From Alphaproteobacteria bacterium (GTDB lineage Bacteria > Pseudomonadota > Alphaproteobacteria > Micavibrionales > Micavibrionaceae): 32,057 bases of DNA. A program made the position numbers and the translations under genes. Below, piece by piece: positions 7,265-17,166 of this stretch (the first letter of the stretch is position 1; every line of letters starts with the position of its first letter). The notes under the pieces are model-generated. The model saw only the letters and a list, made by a program, of their open reading frames with translations. It had not been told where the DNA came from and did not search any database. The stretch covers positions 1-32,057 of the forward strand of contig JAIXWE010000090.1 of the NCBI GenBank assembly GCA_027482195.1, given 5' to 3'.

Positions 7265-7834
7265 TTAATCCAAAATTTCCCGAATAGATTCGGTGACGGC
7301 TTCAACGCTTGCCATACCATCAATCTTTTTCAAAAGATTTTTAGATTCATAGTAAGGCAAAATCGGAGCTGTTTGCGCGCGATAAACATCCAAACGTTTC
7401 TTAAGCGCGTCTTCATTATCATCGCCGCGCACCGCATTTGGGTTCTCAGCCGCACGTTTTTGTACGCGCACCAATAATGCAGCTTCATCGACAACCAATT
7501 GAATCACGGCATCTAAATTTTTATTTTTTTGTGCCAACATATTATCTAAAGCTTGCGCCTGGGGCACCGTGCGCGGGAATCCATCCAAAATAAAACCCCT
7601 CGCACAATCCGGGTGATCAATACGGGTTGCGATCATGCGGATAACGATATCATCCGACACTAAACCGCCCGCATCCATAATTTGCCTCACCTCAACGCCT
7701 AACGGTGTCTCAGCAGCGATCTCAGCCCGCAACATATCCCCGGTTGAAAGTTGCTTTAAGCCCCTTTCTTCTTCAAGAATTTTTGCCTGGGTTCCCTTGC
7801 CGGCACCCGGAGGGCCCAGAAGAATAATGTTCAT
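7265..7834 (-). CDS. adk: Adenylate kinase
   Basis: The enzyme converts ATP + AMP to 2 ADP in the cytoplasm. The P-loop GPPGAGKGT is at residues 7-15, QLSTGDMLR and FILDGFPRT are the AMP-site motifs, and RGDDNEDALKKRLDVYR lies near the end of the LID region. At 189 aa it is the short form, lacking the ~27-residue LID insertion (and so any zinc-binding LID) of the long E. coli type. Its ATG overlaps the secY stop by 4 nt (ATGA), so it is translationally coupled to secY. It converges with the plus-strand amidase gene, leaving only 8 bp (TTTTTATT) and no room for a full terminator hairpin. Confidence 0.98.
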   Translation of the reverse strand: MNIILLGPPGAGKGTQAKILEEERGLKQLSTGDMLRAEIAAETPLGVEVRQIMDAGGLVSDDIVIRMIATRIDHPDCARGFILDGFPRTVPQAQALDNMLAQKNKNLDAVIQLVVDEAALLVRVQKRAAENPNAVRGDDNEDALKKRLDVYRAQTAPILPYYESKNLLKKIDGMASVEAVTESIREILD

Positions 7835-9183
7835 CGACCTAATCCTTTGCGACCCAATTTGGTTTTCTTGAGCAAACCTTCATATTGATGAGCCACCATG
7901 TGCGAGTGAATTTGTGCGACCGTATCCATGGTTACTGACACAACGATCAACAAACTGGTGCCACCGAAATAGAAAGGCATTCCGAACTCAGCAATCAAAA
8001 ACTCAGGAAGCAAGCAGATCACACAAAGATAAAGCGCGCCCACGGCTGTGATGCGGGTTAACACAAAATCCAAATAATCGGCCGTGTTTTTACCGGGACG
8101 AATTCCCGGAACGAACCCGCCATATTTGCGCAAGGTTTCCGCATTTTCTTCCGGGTTAAAAACAATAGCCGTGTAAAAGAATGCGAAGAAAATAATAAGT
8201 CCCGCATAAAGCGTCATGTGAACCGGATGACCAAGTTGCAAATAACGTTGCATATCCGCAACCCATGTTCCGGCCTCAACCCCCGAAAAACCCACAAGCG
8301 TTGCCGGCAAGAATAATAAAGACGACGCGAAAATGGGCGGGATAACCCCGGACATATTCAACTTTAATGGCAAATGGTTTTGTGTGGCTTGGGTCATTTG
8401 TTGCTGACCCACTTGACGTTTGGGATATTGCACCAAAATTCGCCGCTGGGCCCTCTCCATAAACACAATCATGATTAAAACGGCGACGACCAGTAAGGCC
8501 ACCACAAGTATCGTCAAGAAATTAAACTGACCCTGACGTCCCAATTCTAAAAAGCTGCCGATAGCAACGGGTAAGCTTGCCACAATTCCCGCGAAGATGA
8601 TCAACGAAATTCCGTTACCAATTCCGCGCGCGGTAATTTGTTCCCCCAACCACATCAAAAATAATGTGCCGCCAACAATCGTGATCACGGTTGAGATGCG
8701 GAAAAACATACCCGGATCAATCACCGCCGATCCCGTAGGGCCTTGCAGATTTTCCAAGCCAACAGCCAAGCCATAAGCCTGAATTGCCGCCAAAAGAACA
8801 GTCAAATAACGCGTATATTGATTGATTTTTTGACGTCCCGATTCCCCTTCTTTTTTCAATGTCTCAAGACGTTTAGAAAGAGATGTTGCCAGTTGAACAA
8901 TAATTGACGCCGAGATGTAAGGCATGATCGAGAGTGCAAAAATCGTCATCCGTTGCAAAGATCCACCGGAGAACATGTTGAACATATCCAAAAGACCGCC
9001 GCCCTTTTGATTGAAAATACTTTCCCATGCACGCGGATCAATACCGGGAATGGGGATATAGGTGCCAAGGCGATAAATCAACAACGCACAAACAACAAAC
9101 CAAATTCTTTTTTTAAGCTCCGTTGCTTTTGAGAACGCGGCCCAGTTTGCATTTTTTGACATTTGTTCGACGGCGGAAACCAT
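7831..9183 (-). CDS. secY: Protein translocase channel subunit SecY
   Basis: SecY is the ten-helix membrane pore of the Sec translocase. Recognisable parts are KKRIWFVVCALLIYRLGTYIPIPGID (helix 1), the plug-region SGGSLQRMTIFALSIMPYISASIIVQL, RGIGNGISLIIFAGI, the loop PRRQVGQQ-like stretch YPKRQVGQQ, and the C-terminal KKTKLGRKG. I use the ATG at 9183 (450 aa), with AAGGAAG upstream. The ORF track's 24 extra residues (MHLEARCFRF...) have no SD and are atypical for SecY. It follows rplO after a 121-nt gap that contains a terminator-like hairpin. Confidence 0.96.
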   Translation of the reverse strand: MVSAVEQMSKNANWAAFSKATELKKRIWFVVCALLIYRLGTYIPIPGIDPRAWESIFNQKGGGLLDMFNMFSGGSLQRMTIFALSIMPYISASIIVQLATSLSKRLETLKKEGESGRQKINQYTRYLTVLLAAIQAYGLAVGLENLQGPTGSAVIDPGMFFRISTVITIVGGTLFLMWLGEQITARGIGNGISLIIFAGIVASLPVAIGSFLELGRQGQFNFLTILVVALLVVAVLIMIVFMERAQRRILVQYPKRQVGQQQMTQATQNHLPLKLNMSGVIPPIFASSLLFLPATLVGFSGVEAGTWVADMQRYLQLGHPVHMTLYAGLIIFFAFFYTAIVFNPEENAETLRKYGGFVPGIRPGKNTADYLDFVLTRITAVGALYLCVICLLPEFLIAEFGMPFYFGGTSLLIVVSVTMDTVAQIHSHMVAHQYEGLLKKTKLGRKGLGR

Positions 9184-9217
9184 GAACCCAACTTCCTTTA
9201 TAAAAATGAATGATGTG

Positions 9218-9248
9218 ATAATAAGAAACCTAAAACACCGCGCCTCAA
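9218..9248 (-). promoter_or_regulatory. Weak candidate promoter for secY-adk
   Basis: TTGAGG and TATTAT are spaced by 19 bp on the minus strand, between the terminator-like hairpin and the secY start. The spacing is longer than ideal, so the call is tentative. Some promoter or read-through is needed because the hairpin would otherwise cut off secY and adk. Confidence 0.3.
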
Positions 9249-9268
9249 GATGCAAGATGCGGAATGTA

Positions 9269-9293
9269 AAAAGCCCGCAATCTGCGGGCTTTT
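9269..9293 (-). terminator. Intrinsic terminator-like hairpin between rplO and secY
   Basis: AAAAGCCCGC and GCGGGCTTTT form a perfect 10-bp stem around a 5-nt loop. On the minus-strand transcript GCGGGC is followed by TTTTT, the classic form of a Rho-independent terminator. It is bidirectional in form. It lies inside the normally continuous spc operon and should lower expression of secY-adk relative to the ribosomal genes. Confidence 0.75.
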
Positions 9294-9304
9294 ATCGATG
9301 GGTT

Positions 9305-9811
9305 TTAACCCTGATTGGATTTGGGTTTTTTTCGCACAACAGGCTTCACCGTAATCACGATAAGCTCAACCGAGCCACCCGCCTTTTCAACGGCCGCTTT
9401 TGCTGATGCGGTTGCACCTGATAATTTCAGGTTAACCTTGGTTTTAATTTCGCCGGTTCCCAAAAGACGAATACCGTCTTTCTTGCGACGCACCACACCG
9501 GCCGCAACCAAAGCGACCTCATCAATGACGGATTTTGTGTCAAGACGTTTGGCGTCAATTGCATCTTGAATACGCGCCAAAGATACGGTCACAAAATTTT
9601 TCGCGAAAACATTCTTAAAGCCAACTTTTGGCAAGCGGCGCGTAATAGGTGTTTGACCCCCTTCAAATCCTTGGATCGAGACACCTGTGCGCGCTTTTTG
9701 ACCCTTCACACCACGACCCGAGGTTTTGCCCTTACCGGATCCGATACCGCGACCAACGCGCATACGTTTTTTTGTTGAGCCTTCCTGAGGCGCCAATGCA
9801 TTGAGTTTCAT
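9305..9811 (-). CDS. rplO: 50S ribosomal protein L15
   Basis: L15 is a late-assembly large-subunit protein. The N-terminal [22 protein letters not shown] and the Gly/Lys-rich [18 protein letters not shown] segment, which threads into rRNA, are diagnostic. The C-terminal globular part includes [27 protein letters not shown]. At 168 aa it is longer than E. coli's 144 through a basic C-terminal end ([11 protein letters not shown]). SD GGAG lies 8 nt upstream. It follows rpmD by 5 nt. Confidence 0.98.
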   Translation of the reverse strand: MKLNALAPQEGSTKKRMRVGRGIGSGKGKTSGRGVKGQKARTGVSIQGFEGGQTPITRRLPKVGFKNVFAKNFVTVSLARIQDAIDAKRLDTKSVIDEVALVAAGVVRRKKDGIRLLGTGEIKTKVNLKLSGATASAKAAVEKAGGSVELIVITVKPVVRKKPKSNQG

Positions 9812-9816
9812 AACCC

Positions 9817-10017
9817 TTACTCCTTCACTTCCACCAAATGGCGGACTTTTGTAATCATACCGCGCACCATTGGTGTATCCACCAATTCACGTGATTTATG
9901 ACGCTTGTTCAAACCCAAACCGATCAAAGTTTGTTCTTGATCTTTTGTGCGGCCAATAATGCTTCCCGTTTGGGTCACGATAATGGTTTTGCCCGAAGCT
10001 GCTTTTGCCTTTGCCAT
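9817..10017 (-). CDS. rpmD: 50S ribosomal protein L30
   Basis: This 66-aa protein shows the L30 core: a first strand [13 protein letters not shown], the block [23 protein letters not shown] and the end [14 protein letters not shown]. An N-terminal [10 protein letters not shown] extension is slightly longer than in E. coli (59 aa). SD AGAGGA precedes the ATG in the 6-nt gap after rpsE and its last codons. L30 is absent in some bacteria, so its presence here is a mild lineage marker. Confidence 0.96.
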   Translation of the reverse strand: MAKAKAASGKTIIVTQTGSIIGRTKDQEQTLIGLGLNKRHKSRELVDTPMVRGMITKVRHLVEVKE

Positions 10018-10023
10018 GATTTT

Positions 10024-10599
10024 TTAGTCCTCTTTCGATTCGGTTTCAGATTTTTCTGAAGCCATACCCACTTCGCGGTTTGATACGATATCAGCCACTT
10101 TTTTGCTACGACGTGACGCCACAGCACGTGGTGATTGCATATTTTTCAATGCGTCGAATGCGGCATTGACCATGTTGTAAGGATTATTTGTGCCCAAAGC
10201 TTTCGCAACAACGTCTTGAATACCCAAGGCTTCGAAAATTGCACGTAATGGACCACCTGCGATGATCCCCGTTCCTTGCGGAGCAGAGCGCAAAAATACT
10301 TTCCCGGATCCGTAATGCCCCAAAACATCATGGTGCAATGTGCGACCTTCGCGCAACGGCACACGGATCATGCTGCGTTTTGCTTGCTCGGTTGCTTTAC
10401 GGATTGCATCCGGAACTTCCTTCGCTTTGGCATGACCGTGACCAACGCGACCGCGTCCATCACCCACAACCACGAGTGCCGCAAAACCAAAACGACGTCC
10501 GCCCTTGACCACTTTGGCCACGCGGTTCACGGCGACTAAACGTTCGCTGAGTTCTGATTCTTCGCGGTTCTCACGCTCTTTTTTGCGCTCACGAGCCAT
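10024..10599 (-). CDS. rpsE: 30S ribosomal protein S5
   Basis: S5 lines the mRNA entry side of the 30S and affects fidelity. The RNA-binding fold is seen in [46 protein letters not shown] and the second domain in [40 protein letters not shown]. The region where spectinomycin-resistance changes fall (near KVVKGGRR) looks wild type. At 191 aa it exceeds E. coli's 167 by a charged N-terminal head ([17 protein letters not shown]) and an acidic tail. SD AGAGGAA is upstream; rplR ends 17 nt before it. Confidence 0.98.
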   Translation of the reverse strand: MARERKKERENREESELSERLVAVNRVAKVVKGGRRFGFAALVVVGDGRGRVGHGHAKAKEVPDAIRKATEQAKRSMIRVPLREGRTLHHDVLGHYGSGKVFLRSAPQGTGIIAGGPLRAIFEALGIQDVVAKALGTNNPYNMVNAAFDALKNMQSPRAVASRRSKKVADIVSNREVGMASEKSETESKED

Positions 10600-10616
10600 A
10601 CTTTATTCCTCTCTTT

Positions 10617-10985
10617 TTAAAATTCTAATCCCGCAGAACGAGCCGCTTCAGCCAAAGCCTTCACACGCCCGTGATAAATATATGCACCGCGATCAAACAT
10701 CACGCTTGTAACGCCGGCTTTTTTTGCGCGTTGCGCAACAAGTTTTCCAACTTCCGTTGCCGCTGCAATATTGGCGCCTGTTTTCAAAGAAGGTTTTAAT
10801 TCTTTGTCCAAAGTGGACGCAGAAGCCAATGTGATTCCTTTTGAATCATCAATCACCTGAGCATAGATTGCGTTGTTGGTACGATGTACCGACAAACGTG
10901 CTTGGCCAGCGCGGTTGATGGATTTTAATTTAAAACGTACACGGCGCGCGCGACGCTGATGGGGTGTTTCTTTTGCACGGGTCAT
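10617..10985 (-). CDS. rplR: 50S ribosomal protein L18
   Basis: L18 binds 5S rRNA in the central protuberance. Conserved elements are [48 protein letters not shown] and the C-terminal [28 protein letters not shown]. The 122-aa length is normal. SD AAGAGGA lies just before the ATG, in the 20-nt gap after rplF. Confidence 0.98.
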   Translation of the reverse strand: MTRAKETPHQRRARRVRFKLKSINRAGQARLSVHRTNNAIYAQVIDDSKGITLASASTLDKELKPSLKTGANIAAATEVGKLVAQRAKKAGVTSVMFDRGAYIYHGRVKALAEAARSAGLEF

Positions 10986-11005
10986 GGTGATCCTCTTACC
11001 TTTGC

Positions 11006-11539
11006 TTATTTCTTCTTACCTTCTTTGCGGACGATATACTCACCCACATAACGAATACCTTTGCCTTTGTAAGGCTCGGGCGGCTTGTAGCCACGAATTT
11101 CCGCAGCAACTTGGCCCACTTTTTCTTTGTCGATTCCAGAAATTTTGACCGATGTTTGCTTATCAACAACAATCGAAATTCCCTTTGGAACCGCGTAACG
11201 CACTTCGTGTGAAAAACCAAGCTGAAGCACTAAATCAGAACCTTGAAGCGCACAACGATATCCCACGCCTTCGATTTCAAGATTTTTCTCGTAACCATCC
11301 TTCACACCGACAACCATGTTGGTGATGCGGCGTTGCATTGTCGCCCACAAGGCGCGCGTTTGACGCTCGGCATTTTTTGGGGCAACTTTAATTTCTGTGC
11401 CCTCAATGGTCACATCCACAGCAGGGTGAACGACCAAAGCCAGTTCGCCTTTTGGCCCTTTCACTTTTAAGTCCTGACCCGTCAGTGATGCCGAAACACC
11501 CTGAGGCAGAGATACTGGATTTTTTCCTACGCGTGACAT
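11006..11539 (-). CDS. rplF: 50S ribosomal protein L6
   Basis: L6 sits near the factor-binding site of the 50S. It begins [19 protein letters not shown] and carries the double-domain repeat, with [23 protein letters not shown] in the middle and [25 protein letters not shown] at the C-terminal domain, ending in VRKEGKKK. The length of 177 aa matches E. coli. SD AAGAGGT precedes the ATG. It follows rpsH by 22 nt. Confidence 0.98.
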   Translation of the reverse strand: MSRVGKNPVSLPQGVSASLTGQDLKVKGPKGELALVVHPAVDVTIEGTEIKVAPKNAERQTRALWATMQRRITNMVVGVKDGYEKNLEIEGVGYRCALQGSDLVLQLGFSHEVRYAVPKGISIVVDKQTSVKISGIDKEKVGQVAAEIRGYKPPEPYKGKGIRYVGEYIVRKEGKKK

Positions 11540-11561
11540 GTGATTACCTCTTATTCATCCA

Positions 11562-11960
11562 TTAAAATACTTGGCACAGCACTTCGCCGCCAACATTGGC
11601 TTCGCGTGCATCGTTATCGGCCATCACACCTTTTGGTGTTGAGACGATTGTAATTCCCAAACCGTTATAAAAACGTGGCATTGTTTCCACGTTGGTATAA
11701 ACGCGGCGGCCAGGCTTTGAAACGCGGTTCAATTCCTTGATAACCGGTTGACCGGATTCATATTTGAGCTCAATGCGCAAATTCTTCAATCCGCGCTCAT
11801 CCATCTCTTCCGAGAAACCACGGATATATCCGGAGGATTTCAAAACATTCAAAACATTGGCGCGCAAATGAGACGCGCTGCAAGCAACCGTCTTTAAGCC
11901 AGCGCGCTGTCCGTTACGGATGCGGGTCAACATATCGCCCAATGGATCTGACATCGACAT
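11562..11960 (-). CDS. rpsH: 30S ribosomal protein S8
   Basis: S8 is a primary 16S rRNA binder needed early in 30S assembly, and in E. coli it also represses the spc operon. Recognisable parts are [19 protein letters not shown] at the start and [33 protein letters not shown] at the end, including the RNA-contacting STPKGVM. The length of 132 aa is usual. I keep the first ATG because SD AAGGAG lies 8 nt before it. No S8-binding stem could be assigned with confidence near rplX-rplE. Confidence 0.98.
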   Translation of the reverse strand: MSMSDPLGDMLTRIRNGQRAGLKTVACSASHLRANVLNVLKSSGYIRGFSEEMDERGLKNLRIELKYESGQPVIKELNRVSKPGRRVYTNVETMPRFYNGLGITIVSTPKGVMADNDAREANVGGEVLCQVF

Positions 11961-11975
11961 AATTTCTTCTCCTTC

Positions 11976-12281
11976 TTACCAGCTGGACTTCACAACACCA
12001 GGCAATTGACCTTCGGAGGCCAATTTGCGCAGTGCGTTACGGCACAGGTTAAACTTGCGGTGAAATGACCGGGGACGACCAGTGAGCGCGCAACGATTGC
12101 GCACACGTGTTTTGGCCGAGTTACGCGGCATTTCAGCCAATTTCAGTGAGGCGGCAAAACGCTCCTCGATTGGCAAATCTTGATTCATAATTGTCGCCTT
12201 CAGCTTCGCGCGCGTTGCGGCTTTGCCAGTCGACAATTTAATGCGTTTGTTGTTGCGGTTAACAGCAGATGCTTTTGCCAT
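11976..12281 (-). CDS. rpsN: 30S ribosomal protein S14 (zinc-free long form)
   Basis: S14 is part of the 30S head. The 101-aa length and the lack of paired CxxC motifs show the zinc-independent long form typical of Proteobacteria. The C-terminal signature [41 protein letters not shown] is intact. SD AAGGAAG is upstream. It lies between rplE (24 nt) and rpsH (16 nt), the usual spc order. Confidence 0.98.
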   Translation of the reverse strand: MAKASAVNRNNKRIKLSTGKAATRAKLKATIMNQDLPIEERFAASLKLAEMPRNSAKTRVRNRCALTGRPRSFHRKFNLCRNALRKLASEGQLPGVVKSSW

Positions 12282-12304
12282 GGGTCTTCCTTTATCCTTT
12301 ACGT

Positions 12305-12877
12305 TTAATTGCGAAACGGCATATCAAAGCCGCGCAGTAATTCTTTTGCCTCTTCATCCGTGTTGGCCGTGGTACAGATAATGATGTCCATACCGCGCGG
12401 TGCCTCAACTTTGTCAAAGTTGATTTCGGGGAAAATAATGTGTTCTTTCAATCCCATCGCATAATTGCCACGACCATCAAAAGATTTGCCGTTGATGCCG
12501 CGAAAGTCACGCACGCGTGGCAATGCGATTGTCACAAGACGATCAAGAAATTCATACATTTGTTTGCGGCGCAATGTCACCTTGCATCCAATCGCCATAT
12601 CTTCGCGAATTTTGAAAGATGCGTTGGCCTTGCGTGCTTTTGTTGCAATCGCTTTTTGACCAGCAATCAAAGACAAATCGCGCAACGCGGTTTCCATGTG
12701 CTTACGATCCGCGTTTGCTTCACCGACACCCATATTGATGACGATTTTTTCCAACTTTGGAATTTGGTAGTCGTTTTCATAGCCATACTTTTCTTTCAAA
12801 GCGGGCTTTACAACTTTTGCGTAACGCTCTTCAAAGCGTGTGATGTAAATTTCTTTTTCTGCGGATGTCTTTGCCAT
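12305..12877 (-). CDS. rplE: 50S ribosomal protein L5
   Basis: L5 binds 5S rRNA and contacts the P-site tRNA. Diagnostic blocks are [49 protein letters not shown] and the C-terminal [30 protein letters not shown]. The ORF track starts four residues earlier, but that ATG overlaps the rplX stop and its codons contain the SD GGAGAGAG, so I use the ATG at 12877 (190 aa, MAKTSAEKE). Both starts are possible. Confidence 0.96.
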   Translation of the reverse strand: MAKTSAEKEIYITRFEERYAKVVKPALKEKYGYENDYQIPKLEKIVINMGVGEANADRKHMETALRDLSLIAGQKAIATKARKANASFKIREDMAIGCKVTLRRKQMYEFLDRLVTIALPRVRDFRGINGKSFDGRGNYAMGLKEHIIFPEINFDKVEAPRGMDIIICTTANTDEEAKELLRGFDMPFRN

Positions 12878-12888
12878 CTCTCTCTCCA

Positions 12889-13212
12889 TTAACCGATCGT
12901 CTCACCCGACTTGCGAGCAACACGAACTTTTTTTCCATCTTTTAATGTTTGGTATCCAACGCGGGTTGCTTTCCCCGTTTTTGGATCAGCCAACGCCACG
13001 TTTGACACATGAATCGAAGCTTCAATCTTTTCAATTCCGCCGGCTGCGAATTGTGATGGCTTGCGGTGTTTTGTCATTTGATTTACACCCGCCACAACAA
13101 TACGGTTTTCGGCAGGGAGAACTTTCGTAACTTCGCCTTTTTTGCCTTTATCTTTTCCGGTGATTACAACCACTTGGTCACCTTTTTTAATTTTTAATTT
13201 TGCCTGTGTCAT
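12889..13212 (-). CDS. rplX: 50S ribosomal protein L24
   Basis: L24 starts 50S assembly and lies at the tunnel exit. The KOW motif is plain in [38 protein letters not shown], followed by [31 protein letters not shown]. The length is 107 aa. Its ATG overlaps the rplN stop by one base (TAATG), and a full SD, GGAGGTG, is embedded in the last codons of rplN, so translation of the two is coupled. Confidence 0.98.
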   Translation of the reverse strand: MTQAKLKIKKGDQVVVITGKDKGKKGEVTKVLPAENRIVVAGVNQMTKHRKPSQFAAGGIEKIEASIHVSNVALADPKTGKATRVGYQTLKDGKKVRVARKSGETIG

Positions 13213-13580
13213 TACAACACCTCCGGTGCCAAAGAAATAATTTTCATGTAACCCTTGCCGCGCAGTTCACGGGTCACGGGTCCAAAAATACGCGTTCCGA
13301 TTGGCTCACCTTGTTTGTTGATCAGCACAACGGAGTTAGTATCAAAACGAATCTGCTCGCCATTCGTACGCTTTAAGCCCTTTGCGGTACGCACGATCAC
13401 AGCACGGTGAACATCACCTTTTTTCACACGACCACGTGGAATTGCATCCTTGATGGAAACAATGATCACGTCGCCAATGCTGGCGGTGCGGCGTTTGGAA
13501 CCGCCCAGCACTTTGATGCACATGACACGGCGTGCGCCGGAGTTGTCAGCCACCTCAAGATTGGATTGCATTTGAATCAT
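13212..13580 (-). CDS. rplN: 50S ribosomal protein L14
   Basis: L14 makes intersubunit bridges with 16S rRNA. The start [31 protein letters not shown] and the segment [20 protein letters not shown] are textbook for the family, and [28 protein letters not shown] closes it. The length is 122 aa, as normal. SD AAGGTG is upstream. It ends in a one-base overlap with rplX. Confidence 0.98.
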   Translation of the reverse strand: MIQMQSNLEVADNSGARRVMCIKVLGGSKRRTASIGDVIIVSIKDAIPRGRVKKGDVHRAVIVRTAKGLKRTNGEQIRFDTNSVVLINKQGEPIGTRIFGPVTRELRGKGYMKIISLAPEVL

Positions 13581-13612
13581 AACGTCACCTTAATCCTTTA
13601 TCTTTCTCACTC

Positions 13613-13927
13613 TTACTCTTTTGCGGCCTTTTTCTTGGTCGCAGGCTTTGCGTTGCCTGAATCCGCTTGCTCAACGATGGAACGTTGAATTCCGGTTGGG
13701 TCCGTAATCACTTTCCAGCTTTTATTTTTTGACAAAGGACGGCACTCCTCAATCTGTACGGCGTCGCCAACGCGAAACGCGTTATTTTCATCGTGCGCAG
13801 CATATTTGTCGGTTTGCTTGACGTACTTTTTATAAATAGGGTGCATATAACGGCGTTCCACCAAAACGGTGACCGTTTTATCCATTTTGTCGCTGACCAC
13901 ACGGCCTTGCAGAATTCGACGGGGCAT
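13613..13927 (-). CDS. rpsQ: 30S ribosomal protein S17
   Basis: S17 is an early-binding OB-fold protein of the 30S body. The core is [48 protein letters not shown], with [20 protein letters not shown]. The ORF track begins at a TTG; the ATG at 13927 lies 7 nt after AGGAG and gives 104 aa. Compared with E. coli (84 aa) there is a basic, Ala/Lys-rich tail ([15 protein letters not shown]) that is probably disordered. It follows rpmC by 12 nt. Confidence 0.97.
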   Translation of the reverse strand: MPRRILQGRVVSDKMDKTVTVLVERRYMHPIYKKYVKQTDKYAAHDENNAFRVGDAVQIEECRPLSKNKSWKVITDPTGIQRSIVEQADSGNAKPATKKKAAKE

Positions 13928-13939
13928 GGGCAATCTCCT

Positions 13940-14155
13940 TTAAGCGGATTTTTTGTTCATGGTTAAAAACGTTTTCACACGGGCAATCGTGCGACGAACG
14001 GTGCGCATACGCGCGGTATTCTCAATCTGGCCGGAAGCACGCTGAAAGCGTAAGTTCATTTGCTCCTGGCGCAAGGTCAGCAACATGGCGTTAAGCTCAT
14101 CCACTGATTTGCCTTTAAAATCTTCGGCTTTTGCTTTTTTTGTTTCTTTTGCCAT
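13940..14155 (-). CDS. rpmC: 50S ribosomal protein L29
   Basis: L29 is a small helical-hairpin protein at the tunnel exit, near the SRP and trigger factor docking site. The pattern [56 protein letters not shown] is characteristic. I start at MAKETKK (14155, 71 aa), one base after the rplP stop (TAAGATG). The ORF track's extra MLVNK overlaps rplP in another frame. SD-like GGTG lies in the rplP end. Confidence 0.96.
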   Translation of the reverse strand: MAKETKKAKAEDFKGKSVDELNAMLLTLRQEQMNLRFQRASGQIENTARMRTVRRTIARVKTFLTMNKKSA

Positions 14156-14156
14156 C

Positions 14157-14570
14157 TTATTCACCAACACGTTTTACAAATTTTGTTTTAATCGGAAGTT
14201 TTGCACCAGCCAATTCAAACGCTTCGCGCGCGATTGATTCCGCAACACCATCCAATTCGAAAATAATGCGGCCAGGGCGCACGCGCGCTGTCCAAAATTC
14301 GGGTGATCCTTTCCCCGATCCCATCCGCACTTCCAAAGGCTTTTTGGAAACCGGAACATCCGGGAAAACTCTAATCCATACGCGGCCTTGACGCTTCATG
14401 TGACGCGTGATCGCACGACGTGCCGCCTCGATTTGGCGTGCTGTGATGCGGTCTGGCTCAAGCGCCTTAAGGCCGAACGAACCATAAGAAATAGTAGCAC
14501 CCGACTTCGCCACACCATGGATGCGACCTTTATGGGCTTTTCTGAATTTTGTCTTCTTTGGCGACAACAT
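14157..14570 (-). CDS. rplP: 50S ribosomal protein L16
   Basis: L16 lies close to the peptidyl transferase centre and the A-site tRNA. It opens [19 protein letters not shown] and contains [44 protein letters not shown], where the Arg-containing loop that may be hydroxylated in other bacteria sits, and [22 protein letters not shown]. The 137-aa length is standard. SD GGAG is 9 nt upstream. It follows rpsC by 27 nt. Confidence 0.98.
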   Translation of the reverse strand: MLSPKKTKFRKAHKGRIHGVAKSGATISYGSFGLKALEPDRITARQIEAARRAITRHMKRQGRVWIRVFPDVPVSKKPLEVRMGSGKGSPEFWTARVRPGRIIFELDGVAESIAREAFELAGAKLPIKTKFVKRVGE

Positions 14571-14597
14571 GTTTTTATGCTCCGTTTATCCTAAATC

Positions 14598-15284
14598 TCA
14601 ATCACGCTTAGACGCACCAACCTGATCACCCATGCGCTTGTCACGGGCTTGCGGGTCGTGTTCCATCACATCACCTTTGTAAATCCATACTTTCACACCG
14701 ATGATTCCATAGGTGGTCAAGGCTTCGGCTGTGCCGTAATCTAAATCTGCACGCAATGTGTGCAATGGCACGCGACCTTCACGATACCATTCCATACGCG
14801 CAATATCCGCACCGGCCAAACGACCTGATACGTTCACGCGAATACCTTTTCCACCCAAACGCAATGCCGATTGCACAGCACGTTTCATGGCACGACGGAA
14901 AGACACCCGACGCTCAAGCTGTTGTGCAACACCTTCCGCGACCAATTGTGCGTCAACTTCAGGTTTGCGAATTTCAACAATATTCAAGGAAACTTCGCCA
15001 CCCGCTTGTGCCGATAAATCCTTGCGCAGTTTTTCAATGTCTGCACCTTTTTTACCGATGACAACACCTGGACGCGCTGTATGAACGGTCACGCGTGTAT
15101 TTTTTGCGGCGCGTTCAATGATCACTTTGCTGATTCCAGCGGCTTTCAATTTTTCGGTAACGAACGCACGTAATTTTAAATCTTCCACCAATTTCTGGGC
15201 ATAATTTTTTGCCGAGAACCAGCGGGAATCCCAAGTGCGGTTGATCCCAACACGTAAACCGATCGGATTAACTTTCTGACCCAT
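14598..15284 (-). CDS. rpsC: 30S ribosomal protein S3
   Basis: S3 forms part of the mRNA entry tunnel and its helicase. [23 protein letters not shown] begins the protein. The KH domain is seen in [23 protein letters not shown], with the GKKG loop, and the C-terminal domain in [57 protein letters not shown]-like sequence. The length of 228 aa is normal. Start is 2 nt after the rplV stop, with SD GAAGG inside rplV, so the two are coupled. Confidence 0.98.
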   Translation of the reverse strand: MGQKVNPIGLRVGINRTWDSRWFSAKNYAQKLVEDLKLRAFVTEKLKAAGISKVIIERAAKNTRVTVHTARPGVVIGKKGADIEKLRKDLSAQAGGEVSLNIVEIRKPEVDAQLVAEGVAQQLERRVSFRRAMKRAVQSALRLGGKGIRVNVSGRLAGADIARMEWYREGRVPLHTLRADLDYGTAEALTTYGIIGVKVWIYKGDVMEHDPQARDKRMGDQVGASKRD

Positions 15285-15286
15285 GA

Positions 15287-15661
15287 TTATTCTGCCTTCT
15301 CTCTGACGATAATGGTCAAGTTACTAAAAAATTTCTCAATGCGCCCAGCCTTACCACGCGCACGTGCCTGAAAACGTTTCATGACAACGGATTTACCGAC
15401 AGTGGCTTCGGCCACATAAAGACGGTCTACATCCAACGAATGATTGTTTTCCGCATTCGCAACCGCTGACTGCAAAACTTTTTTAACGTCTTTTGCAATA
15501 CGCTTGTTCGAGAATTGAAGATCGGTCAAAGCTTTTTCAGCTTTTTTCCCACGAATCATTTCCGCAACCAAGTTCAACTTGTACGGGCTTGAGTCGATAT
15601 ACTTCGAAAAAGCTCTCGCTTCATTCTCAGCAACACGGCGTTCGTTCTTAGGCTTTCCCAT
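15287..15661 (-). CDS. rplV: 50S ribosomal protein L22
   Basis: L22 lines the narrow part of the nascent-peptide tunnel and is a site of macrolide resistance in other bacteria. The conserved parts are [50 protein letters not shown] and the beta-hairpin [26 protein letters not shown], which looks wild type. The length is 124 aa, with an N-terminal extension ([14 protein letters not shown]) beyond the usual start. SD AAGGA is upstream. Confidence 0.97.
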   Translation of the reverse strand: MGKPKNERRVAENEARAFSKYIDSSPYKLNLVAEMIRGKKAEKALTDLQFSNKRIAKDVKKVLQSAVANAENNHSLDVDRLYVAEATVGKSVVMKRFQARARGKAGRIEKFFSNLTIIVREKAE

Positions 15662-15672
15662 GAGTTAAATCC

Positions 15673-15957
15673 TTATTTCTTCTTGCCATCGGCTTTTTTA
15701 TCGCCGGCATGGCCTTTAAAAGTACGCGTTGGTGCAAACTCACCCAATTTGTGACCAATCATTTGATCGTTCACGAGCACAGGAATGAAATTCTTCCCGT
15801 TGTGAACAGCAAATGTGAGGCCCACAAATTGTGGCAGAATTGTTGAACGGCGCGACCAAGTTTTGATCGGCGTATTTTTTCCAGTTGCGCGTTGCGCATC
15901 CACTTTCTTCAGCAGATACCCATCAACAAAAGGACCTTTCCAGACTGAACGGCTCAT
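15673..15957 (-). CDS. rpsS: 30S ribosomal protein S19
   Basis: S19 forms a head complex with S13. The sequence [74 protein letters not shown] is nearly the family consensus. The length is 94 aa, close to the usual 92. SD AGAGGT precedes the ATG. It lies 18 nt after rplB and 11 nt before rplV. Confidence 0.98.
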   Translation of the reverse strand: MSRSVWKGPFVDGYLLKKVDAQRATGKNTPIKTWSRRSTILPQFVGLTFAVHNGKNFIPVLVNDQMIGHKLGEFAPTRTFKGHAGDKKADGKKK

Positions 15958-15975
15958 GCGGTTTTACCTCTCACC

Positions 15976-16812
15976 TTATTTCGCGTTCTTGTTCTTACGA
16001 CGACGAATGATTAATTTGTCAGTCGTTTTATTCTTACGGGTTTTATTCCCCTTCGTACCCTTGCCCCATGGTGTGACAGGGTGACGACCACCGGATGTAC
16101 GGCCTTCACCACCACCATGTGGGTGATCGATTGGGTTCATGGCAACACCGCGCACGTGGGGGCGTTTGCCCTTCCAACGGTTACGGCCAGCCTTACCCAA
16201 GCTTTCATTCATGTGATCAGGGTTTGACACAGCACCAACAGTTGCCATGCAATCCCCACGCACCAAGCGCAATTCGCCAGATGCAAGTTTAATTTGTGCG
16301 TAGCCTTGGTCGCGACCAACGAGCTGGGCATACGTTCCAGCAGAGCGCGCCATTTGGCCGCCTTTGCCGACTTTCATCTCAATATTGTGGATGATGGTTC
16401 CAACCGGCATGTTCTTGATCGGCATGGCATTGCCAATTTTAACATCCACTTTTTCACCCGCCACAACCGTGTCGCCAACTTTAAGGCGTTGGGGTGCTAA
16501 AATGTAAGCACGCTCGCCATCCGCATACTGGATCAACGCGATGTAAGCCGTACGGTTTGGATCATATTCCAAACGCTCAACTTTAGCTTCGATATCAAAC
16601 TTGGTACGTTTGAAATCAACAATACGGTAACGCTGTTTGTGACCACCACCACGTTGCCATACGGTCACGCGGCCATGGTTGTTACGGCCACCAGATTTCT
16701 TTTTCCCTTCGGTCAAAGATTTCTCCGGAGCCCCTTTCCACAGCTGGGAACGATCCACCAACACCAACTGGCGGGTTCCCGGGGTAACTGGATTTGATTT
16801 TCTCAAGGCCAT
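15976..16812 (-). CDS. rplB: 50S ribosomal protein L2
   Basis: L2 is one of the most conserved ribosomal proteins and is needed for subunit association and peptidyl transfer. Signatures are [28 protein letters not shown] near residue 45 and [43 protein letters not shown] at the C terminus, including the His of [10 protein letters not shown] linked with activity. The length of 278 aa is usual. SD AAAGGA lies about 8 nt before the ATG. Confidence 0.99.
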   Translation of the reverse strand: MALRKSNPVTPGTRQLVLVDRSQLWKGAPEKSLTEGKKKSGGRNNHGRVTVWQRGGGHKQRYRIVDFKRTKFDIEAKVERLEYDPNRTAYIALIQYADGERAYILAPQRLKVGDTVVAGEKVDVKIGNAMPIKNMPVGTIIHNIEMKVGKGGQMARSAGTYAQLVGRDQGYAQIKLASGELRLVRGDCMATVGAVSNPDHMNESLGKAGRNRWKGKRPHVRGVAMNPIDHPHGGGEGRTSGGRHPVTPWGKGTKGNKTRKNKTTDKLIIRRRKNKNAK

Positions 16813-16834
16813 AATCGTCGTCCTTTACGTCTTC

Positions 16835-17155
16835 TTACACACCCGTGCTGATGTCCAGATTTTGGCCATCCGCAAGAGTGATAATCGCTTTTTTCACATC
16901 CGAACGTGTCCCGGGAATACCACGGAAACGCTTGGTTTTACCTTTTGTAATCAATGTATTGACCGCCACAACCTTCACACCAAACAAAGCTTCAACCGCT
17001 TTTTTGATCTCAGGTTTTGTCGCACTCACATCCACCTTGAAGGTGACTTGGTTATATTGTGACCCGTTGGTTGACTTTTCCGTCACAACCGGGGAACGCA
17101 ATAACGTGTAATCTTTTTCTGTTGCCTTTGGAGCAGTTTGTTTTGCTTTTGCCAT
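16835..17155 (-). CDS. rplW: 50S ribosomal protein L23
   Basis: L23 sits at the tunnel exit and docks trigger factor and SRP. The family pattern is [53 protein letters not shown], then [29 protein letters not shown]. The ORF track starts at a TTG two codons early. Two adjacent ATGs follow AGGAG; the one at 17155 has 7-nt spacing and begins [10 protein letters not shown] (106 aa). The Glu that contacts trigger factor in E. coli lies in this region but I cannot place it exactly. Confidence 0.96.
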   Translation of the reverse strand: MAKAKQTAPKATEKDYTLLRSPVVTEKSTNGSQYNQVTFKVDVSATKPEIKKAVEALFGVKVVAVNTLITKGKTKRFRGIPGTRSDVKKAIITLADGQNLDISTGV

Positions 17156-17166
17156 CATCAATCTCC

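Noticed and set aside
12440-12892. Plus-strand ORF of 150 aa over rplE
   Set aside because: It is a shadow of the L5 gene; Cys/Phe/His-rich composition is typical of antisense frames here.
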